From contig NC_089583.1 in the NCBI RefSeq assembly GCF_019320115.1, positions 76,633,739 to 76,697,738 of the forward strand: a stretch of 64,000 bases of DNA, given 5' to 3'. Source of the DNA: Miscanthus floridulus. Taxonomy: Eukaryota > Streptophyta > Magnoliopsida > Poales > Poaceae. A program made the position numbers and the translations under genes. The notes below the pieces were generated by a model. It was not told where the DNA came from. It searched no databases and saw only the letters and a program-made list of their open reading frames with translations. This document shows, piece by piece, positions 57,632 through 64,000 of the stretch; position 1 is the stretch's first letter, and every line of letters starts with the position of its first letter.

Positions 57632-58632
57632 CCTTGTGTAGCTATAAGTGTTTCTATTGCTCCTGTAATAGCCTCATCTCGGGATTCGAGTACCGTAAGG
57701 AGCTACCCTAGATTCTCGTCAGATTCTTCTACTGCAGCTGGAAATGCAAACACAACTTCACCAGCTTCAACAGTGAATACCCCTCCTTGTCCTTCTTGCC
57801 CTTCCCCATTTAGGATGTCATGATCTTAGATTGCTCCTGGGCCTCATCCTCTTCTAGTACTCTAGGTTTTCTATGTTATCTGCAATTCGGTGACCAAGAA
57901 ATGGTTGCTATTGCCGAGTAGCAACCATTCTTGTGGTTCAGCTCGCTTGGGGTTCGATCCGATAGTCTTCTCGCACTTCCATGTGTTTGAATATGGGATC
58001 AACGATGATGACTCCTTAGGTGTCAATATCTACTCATCTAAAACTAGAGAATGGATCTATAAAGAATTTGAATGGGGCGAGGGTATTGTAGTATCCCACA
58101 TATGGGAAAGGTGTGTTTGTTAATGGTTTTATGCACATGCTAGAGTTCACCCAGATAATTGTTGTTCATATGGAGGGAAGACATGGAGGAAAATTCATAG
58201 GCCAACTGGTGATGCAATCTCCATCCATGAAGCTTAGGGTCAGTTGTGTTTATGTACTGCTGATTCTTTGAATAGGTATGAGCTTTCAATCTAGATTCTT
58301 GAAGACTATGGTACTAGTAAATGGACATTGAAGCATAAGCGTTCATCTAGAATAGGTATGAGCTATTTGGAAAGAAGAATATTAAAATTGGTACCAAGGT
58401 TTGTGATGCGGCCTATAGAGTGATTGCAGTTCATATAGAATGGAATTTGATTTTCCTTGTTGGGGAGGACAAATCACTGCTTGCATGTGACATGAACCGC
58501 AGTAAAGTTCATGTCCTCCTTGCCCGGGCCATCGGCTATCCTAGAAGTACTTGGAAACTATTATGTATGAGTGGCGGACCTCACTATCTTCCTTATGTTC
58601 CCTTGTTCATGGAGTTATTAGCAGAGCAGTAA

Positions 58633-59504
58633 AGGTGCATATGCTGTATTTTGTTGTAATTACGTCATGCCTTTGTTCAGGTGGGTAATTATTTTGATTC
58701 TATATATAGGCCAATTTGGACTTCGTAACTAAAGGAATGGTGTGTTGAATATTAGTTTGCAATCTATATACCGCTTGTATTAGGACATCAATTAAGAAAG
58801 ATATTATGATAAGCATCCATTGTTATTGTAAGAACATGGTTTATGGATGCAATGGTTATATCTGTATGCTTTGTGTTCAGTAAGCTATTAAGAGCCATTT
58901 ATTATTTTGTTATCACCACTGCCGTCGGTGGTGTAAACGTGCAACACCGTCGCTATACGTATTATGCGGCAGGGATAAAAGTGTATCACCGCCGAATCGT
59001 TTAGTAACCCAACACCGACTAAACAATCATCAAAGGTGAATCGTGGTGCAAGGCGACAGTGACCATGACCTTTGTATTGGCGGATCATACGGTGAAGCGA
59101 CGGTGGTGTTAACCTGTACAAAGGTGTCTCGGCCGTCAAACCGATAGTGAACCCACACCGCTAATAGTCAGGTCGAAGTACAAGGTGACAGTGCTGGTGA
59201 CCACTACACAGGTGGTTGATGTGCCCACACGATGGTTTTAATAGCCTCGACACAGTCGGATCATTTACCAATGCAACGATGTTAGTGTACATCCACAGCC
59301 GTGTCGTGCTCCAATACGGCTAAAGTAAGGACCTAATCAAGGATAGATCATAAGTCAATCGGCGGTGTTAGTGTACACCGTAGTTGGTCCTAGATGCTGA
59401 CGGTGAAGGCTATGACCATCACTGTCGATAGCTTATTGCCGAGGCCAAAATTGGACTGCGATGTATGTTACGACACGGCTGTGAAAGGTGCGAGTGTAGC
59501 AGTG
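58633..59504. other. CACTA 3' subterminal region and end
   Basis: From about 58905 the DNA is packed with CACCG/CGGTG-type motifs (for example GGTGTTAGTGTACACCG), ending GTGCGAGTGTAGCAGTG. GTA follows at 59505. Confidence 0.8.
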
Positions 59505-59898
59505 GTATTTTCTCACAAGTAAAGTACAAACCAATGAGTACATTAAAAAATTTAAGTGCTTTTAAGAAATCACGACAACGTTAAAAAATTACCTTAAACA
59601 GGCGTGTATAAGATTGAGTTTCCATATTTCCTGTAGAATTATATGTCATTTTGTTTCGAGAGAAGTGTGAGGCACATTGGTTAGGAAAATTCAGTTTCAT
59701 TTGATCATTTTGGTTTTGAGCCCCATCACTATCTTAGGATGAGATGGGAGAGGGAGGAGTTATTTGCTGACTTTTTATTTTTAAATAGTGTTGCTAAATC
59801 AAATTAATAATTCTTTGATTACCATCAATGGGTAGGAAGATACACATTGCTTTTGATGGTTTTACTAGATTGGATCAAATCAGTTATTCTTCCTGCAT
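58753..59898 (+). repeat. Tandem duplication of the CACTA 3' end and flank, copy 1
   Basis: Runs from AGTTTGCAATCTATATACCG in the F-box 3' region, through the CACTA end, to AGTTATTCTTCCTGCA. Copy 2 is offset by about 1301 bp. Confidence 0.9.
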
Positions 59899-60053
59899 TG
59901 GCTAGGAGGAAGAAGAGGGGTTCCATGGTGCATTGCCTACCAATTCAAAGGATGCACTAATTATATTTATTTTTGCCTAGCAAGTAGAAGAGCCACATAG
60001 GAGGAGAACAACTACGTCGTTTCTTTATATAAGCCTGTAGAGATCAGTACCTT
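59899..60053. other. Unique spacer between the duplicated copies
   Basis: About 150 bp with no counterpart in the window; contains TTCTTTATATAAGCC. Function not seen. Confidence 0.5.
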
Positions 60054-61197
60054 TAGTTTGCAATCTATGTACCGCTTGTATTAGGACATCAGTTGAGAAA
60101 GATATTATGATAAGCGTCCATTGTTATTGTACGAACATGGTTTATAGATGCAATGATTATATCTGTATGCTTTGTATTCAGTAAGCTATTAAGGGCCGTT
60201 TATTATTTTGTTATCACCACCATCATTGGTGGTGCAAATGTCCAACACCGTCGCTATACGTATTATGCAGCAGGGATAAAAGTGTATCACCGCCGAATCG
60301 TTTAGTATCCCGACACCGACTAAATGATCATCAAAGGCAGATCGTGGTGCAAGGCGATGGTAACCATGACTTTTGTACTGGCGGATCATACGGTGAAGCG
60401 ATGGTGGTGTTAACCTCTACATAGGGTCTCTGCCGTCGAACCGATAGTGAACCCGCACCGCTGACAGTCGAGTCGAAGTACAAGGCGACGGTGCTGGTGA
60501 CCACTACACAGGCGATTGATGTGCCCACACGACGGTTTTAATAGCCTCGACACAGTCGGATCATTTGCCAATGCGGTGATGTTAGTGTACATCCACAACT
60601 GGGTCGTGCTCCAATGCAACCGAAGTAAGGACCTAGTCACGGACGGATCATAAGTCAATCGACGGTGTTAGTGTACACCGCCCCAGATGCTGACGGTGAA
60701 GGCTATGACCATCACTGTCGATAGCTTACTGTCGAGGCCAAAATTGGACTGTGATGTGGGTTACGATGCGGCTATAAAAGGTGCGAGTGTAATAGTGGTA
60801 TTTTCTCACAAGTAAAGTACAAACCAACGAGTACATTAAAAAAATTTAAGTTCTTTTAAGAAATCATGACAACGTTAAAAAAAATAACCTTAAACAGGTG
60901 CGTATAAGATTGAGTTTCCATATTTCCTATAGAATTGAATTATATGTCATTTTACTTTGAGAGAAGTGTGAAGCACATTGGTTAGGAAAATTAAGTTTCA
61001 TTTGACCGTTTTCGTTTTGAGCCCCATCACTATCTTAGGATGAGATGGGAGAGGGAGGAGTTATTTGCCGAGTTTTTATTTAAAAAAAGTGCTGCTAAAT
61101 CAAATTAATAATTCTTTGATTACCATCAATGGGTAGAAAGAAACACATTGCTTTTGATGGTTTTACTAGATTGGATCAAATCAGTTATTCTTCCTGC
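60054..61197 (+). repeat. Tandem duplication of the CACTA 3' end and flank, copy 2
   Basis: Includes a second CACTA terminus, GTGCGAGTGTAATAGTG ending at 60797 and followed by GTA. Differs from copy 1 by scattered substitutions, so it is not very recent. Confidence 0.9.
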
Positions 61198-62307
61198 ATG
61201 CAGGCTGGGTTTTGTTTGCTGGTGTTATGGTGGGTTTTCCGGTTGCGCATTGTTGTAGTAGTTGTCAAGCCGGTGTTTACCTTTATGCAGGAGTTTTGTT
61301 GTTCCAGAGGTGTTGTCATGGTTGTATATGTTGTCTTTTCTCTATTAATATGTGTCTAGTAAATTCTTGTAAGTTGCTTTTTGAAAAATATTTGATTAAT
61401 TTATTTAGAATAGTTTCTTGAGTGGAACATTTGATTTGATACCATATTATCGTTGTTTCTTATTCCCATTCGATTTGGTACAAACATGCAACATGTATGT
61501 ACATAGAAGAGCATGATTGGTAGACTACAGCCGACCCGATCTAGCTCGTGGTGTGCAGGAGTCTAATGATTGGTTGGATGCATGATATGCCGGAGCCTGG
61601 CCGTCTACATATAGGACGTCGAGTCACGCACCCATGAAACGTAGTTATGTCGGATCCTTGCTCGAGGCAACAAAACAACTGTTATGTTGGTCGAGTATAT
61701 ACTTGTTTAGTCAATCAAACATTAAGGGCTTGCATGCACCAGGTCTGTCCTAGCTCAGTCGGGCCCATAGGAATGAGCCAGTCTCTCCTTGTCAACGAAC
61801 CAATCTCGCCCGAAATTGATATTGAGATGATAATAGCATTAGCATCACTGCAACCTTTTGATGCCTTCCTTTAAAAACATGAGTCTCTTTGGAAGAAATT
61901 TTCGCAACTTTCTTTAAATTATTTTGGCTCGAATTCCCCAAGCACACAGCACAAACCATTAGCCGTGCAAAACCACGGGAAAAAGCAGCAACTTTTCGAC
62001 TACCGATCACGCACGCAAGACAGACAGGGGCGCGGTACCTCACGCTGCGCTCGTCTCGTCTCTACTCCATCGTCAGGACGAAAAGGCAAAACCATAAGTC
62101 CATAATCACATGATGTCAAATCTGTACGCCCAAATCCGCTAAAACGTCTCAACCCTTAACCGACCCTACTCCCGCCACGCTCAAATCCAAGCGCAAACCA
62201 CCAGCACCCTGCTCGCTACGATCAAGCGAGCAGACATCGGCGCCACCCCTCCCTGATCACTCCAAACCGCTACCACCGGGGGCCAGCAACACGCCCGCGT
62301 CCGCGTG

Positions 62308-62339
62308 TGGGAGTGGGAGTGGGAGTGGGAGTGGGAGTG
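62308..62339. repeat. GGGAGT microsatellite
   Basis: Five uninterrupted GGGAGT units; they make a proline/leucine repeat in the overlapping minus-strand frames. Confidence 0.9.
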
Positions 62340-63415
62340 ACGAGAACGAGGGGACGGCGTGCTGTACGGCCGACGGGCTGCTGGTCCATGGCCCCGCCGC
62401 GTCGGCGTCCGCGCACGGGATCCGCAGGAAGTGCCACGCGTGCTGCGCAGAGGCAGAGCCCGGGTTCCAGGGTCCCACAGCTTCCTGTATTGGCAATTTG
62501 GCAGGAGCAGCTACCCGCCCGCAGGAGTCTTCGCCTGCCCAATTTCGCGGGACATTTTGCTTGACGAGTTGTCTGCACCTACAGGGACTTCGGCATGGCG
62601 CATGTAATGTAATATATAAATAAATTCTGTAGTAAATCCTGAAGATTTGAACCAGGAACATCTGCAAAAGGCAACTGCAAGTGCGTTAGATGCACCAGCA
62701 CCACTCCATCTCGCGGTGACGACGCAATTCGACTAATCCGCTAATACCCAGTCACGTAGTAGAATATAGAAAATTACGCATCGAATAATAGTACTAGTTC
62801 TTTGTCCGAGTCAAATGAACCCACAGCAAATCTGTCCCTGTTGGGAGAACAACGTTCCTAGCTGATGCCCCTCCAGCAGCGAAAGTAAAATCTGACCTCT
62901 CACCAGTCATCACGAGAGGTTGCTTGTGGTTTAAACTTAAACACAGCCAGCCCACGGTGAGGTGTTCCAGATGGTGACCGGCCGGGAGAAACCAGTGGAG
63001 GTGGCCTCCGAGTCACCTTCAAGTTTTCACCTTTCCTCCGTGGAAGGCAACTGGTAATTGGGATCTTGGTGGTTTGGTTTGGAATGTCTGGTTCTAGAGC
63101 AATGACACACACAGACACAACAGGTTTCATTGGCACTTTACCGGTTAGATTGGATGGGTCATCCCTGAAAGAGTGAAATGGATCCGTTCGGCCAGATGGA
63201 AGAAGCCTTTGTGTGCGTTCCACTCTATTTTAGCCCGTCACCTGTTGATCTGGACTGCAGTTTGTTTGCATTCTCTGGGAAAGAGTTATATGGATGGGAA
63301 GTTGCAATCTTAGGCATCAGTCATGGTTCAGGCACAGTAAAACCTTGTTTATAGGGCTCGCTTTCTCTGCTTTCTTTAGGACAGTTGATTGATCTTCTCT
63401 TGAAATTTAGTAGGG

Positions 63416-63577
63416 TGTCGGCCGCCCAGCGGCCGACAGGTGCCTATAGGAGCCGGAGCCGCGGAGCCAAAAAACGAGCTTTTCCGGCTCCGGTTGTGTC
63501 AGTAAGAGAGGAAAGGAGGAGAGAGAAAAACGGCTCTGGTGAACAGTAACCGAGTGTCGGCCGCTCAGCGGCCGACA
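63416..63577. repeat. Pair of identical-stem hairpins
   Basis: TGTCGGCCGC-CCA-GCGGCCGACA at 63416-63438 and the same stem with loop TCA at 63555-63577, 139 bp apart. Each is a perfect 10-bp stem. GGAGCCGGAGCC-type inverted motifs lie between and after them, ending CCAAACAGAGCC at about 63610. Possibly a MITE, not resolved. Confidence 0.7.
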
Positions 63578-64000
63578 GGCGGGAGCCGGAGCCCGGCCAA
63601 ACAGAGCCAAACATTTGCAAGAACAGTAAAACCTTGTTGTCATATATAGGAAGAAAAAAAAAGAGGATTCCTACTTATCTTGGAGTAAAAACCGACAAAA
63701 TTTGCCAGCTGGGAAGGGACAGAGACTGCTGAAAACGACCAGGAAATATTGATTGCATATCCAGACGGAGACGGGAAAAGAAGGGGTATGATCGATTTGC
63801 GGATTTGGTAAAAAGAAAAAAAACACTTTGTGGAAAGATAGCCCACCCCAAAAATAAGGAGATACTGTTCTATTGAAACAAAAAGAAAAGAAAAGAAAAG
63901 ACACCCCAATGAAGAGAATTTCATGTCAGTTTCAGACACATGTGAATTTCCAATTCTTTTCCAAGCAAAACCAGTAGAAAAGTTCACGACTGTTCTCAAA

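Larger units (their letters stand above)
41002..58632 (+). pseudogene. F-box protein gene (F-box plus F-box-associated domain), split by Tat-2
   Basis: Part 1, 41002-41100, encodes MMEEEAPNKRNKVAILTHHI and LILSHLTSCSL, the first half of an F-box. Tat-2 interrupts it at the CCTTG target site. Part 2, 57637-58632, resumes with CSYKCFYCSCNSLISG (F-box second half, normally CxFKCVCxSWxxLIS). It continues through SLSFLPFPI, SARLGFDPIVFSHFHVFEYG, WRKIHRPTGDAISIHEA and EDYGTSKWTLKH to LPYVPLFMELLAEQ and the stop. This is the grass F-box-associated family, normally about 370-420 residues; such proteins recruit substrates to SCF ubiquitin ligases. At least six stops and a frameshift add to the insertion, so it is dead. 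It lies inside the CACTA ends and was probably captured. Confidence 0.85.
12557..59504. mobile_element. CACTA transposon, about 5.4 kb, split by three nested LTR retrotransposons
   Basis: The 5' end is CACTAC at 12557-12562, interrupted by Tat-1 whose own duplication repeats ACTAC; removing Tat-1 gives CACTACTACAGATTGAC. The 3' end at 59504 reads GTGCGAGTGTAGCAGTG, whose reverse begins CACTGCTACA. The three bases GTA flank both ends (12554-12556 and 59505-59507), the CACTA duplication length. Subterminal DNA (25237-25460 and 58905-59504) is full of CACCG/CGGTG motifs. Own sequence is 12557-12562, 25237-27903, 40273-41095 and 57637-59504, about 5.4 kb. No transposase was found, so it is non-autonomous; it carries fragments of two F-box-family genes. 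A diverged duplicate of the 3' end lies at 60797. Confidence 0.85.
61198..64000. other. Intergenic DNA, no gene supported
   Basis: The 61129-61359 frame (76 codons) spans the duplication edge and matches no family I know. 62150-62600 is GC-rich with minus-strand chance frames. 63640-64000 contains A-rich and AAAAG runs. No splice-consistent gene model emerged. Confidence 0.45.

Noticed and set aside
57637..58632. Stand-alone expressed gene right of Tat-2
   Set aside because: It is the second half of the split F-box gene and contains several in-frame stops.
61129..61359. 76-codon hydrophobic frame
   Set aside because: Starts in the duplicated CACTA flank and continues into unique sequence; no homology recognised.
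62257..62667. 136-codon minus-strand frame with leucine/proline repeats
   Set aside because: The repeat comes from a GGGAGT microsatellite; no family match or splice-supported model.
62640..62700. tRNA-like TTTGAACCAGGAAC...GCACCAGCACCA stretch
   Set aside because: No cloverleaf could be drawn and the CCA would be encoded, which is not expected of a nuclear tRNA gene.

Overview
The window looks like nuclear DNA of a large-genome grass, most likely a panicoid/Andropogoneae species (Saccharum, Miscanthus or Sorghum type). The evidence is plant-type spliced genes with GT-AG introns, grass MITE families, Tat- and Tekay-lineage Ty3/gypsy elements with grass-type antisense genes, a CACTA element and a GC-rich host-gene 5' end. 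The species call is inference. I saw no bacterial, organellar or RNA genes.

Left part (1-12.55 kb), host chromatin. A partial cytosolic ribosomal protein eL34 gene runs off the left edge (minus strand), with telo-box and site II promoter motifs. It is followed by a decayed LINE-type RNase H fragment interrupted by a MITE, and by a 1330-bp non-autonomous hAT element (2286-3615) with an exact 8-bp target duplication and a GC-rich 211-bp tandem repeat inside. A five-exon DUF1666 gene (4795-9284, minus strand, about 1186 aa) comes next and is the only complete, apparently intact host gene. A piece of its intron 2 is duplicated downstream at 3708-3937. From 9.3 to 12.55 kb is intergenic DNA with MITEs, one of them with a TTA target duplication.

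Centre (12.55-59.5 kb), one nested transposon. A CACTA element starts at 12557 and ends at 59504, flanked by GTA on both sides. Without its insertions it is only about 5.4 kb. It shows no transposase and carries fragments of two different F-box-family genes. Three LTR retrotransposons sit inside it, each with a verified 5-bp target duplication: Tat-1 (12563-25231, minus, ACTAC), Tekay (27909-40267, minus, AAATG) and Tat-2 (41101-57631, plus, CCTTG). Tat-2 landed inside the CACTA-borne F-box gene and contains a further solo LTR (52537-54513). All are coding-dead. Both Tat elements carry a multi-exon antisense gene with a PF04195-type domain between pol and the 3' LTR, and Tat-2 also holds a fragment of the host gene for ribosomal protein L8 (uL2).

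Right part (58.7-64 kb). The CACTA 3' end and its flank were duplicated in tandem (about 1.15 kb, copies at 58753 and 60054) after insertion. The remainder is intergenic, with a GGGAGT microsatellite and a pair of identical-stem hairpins.
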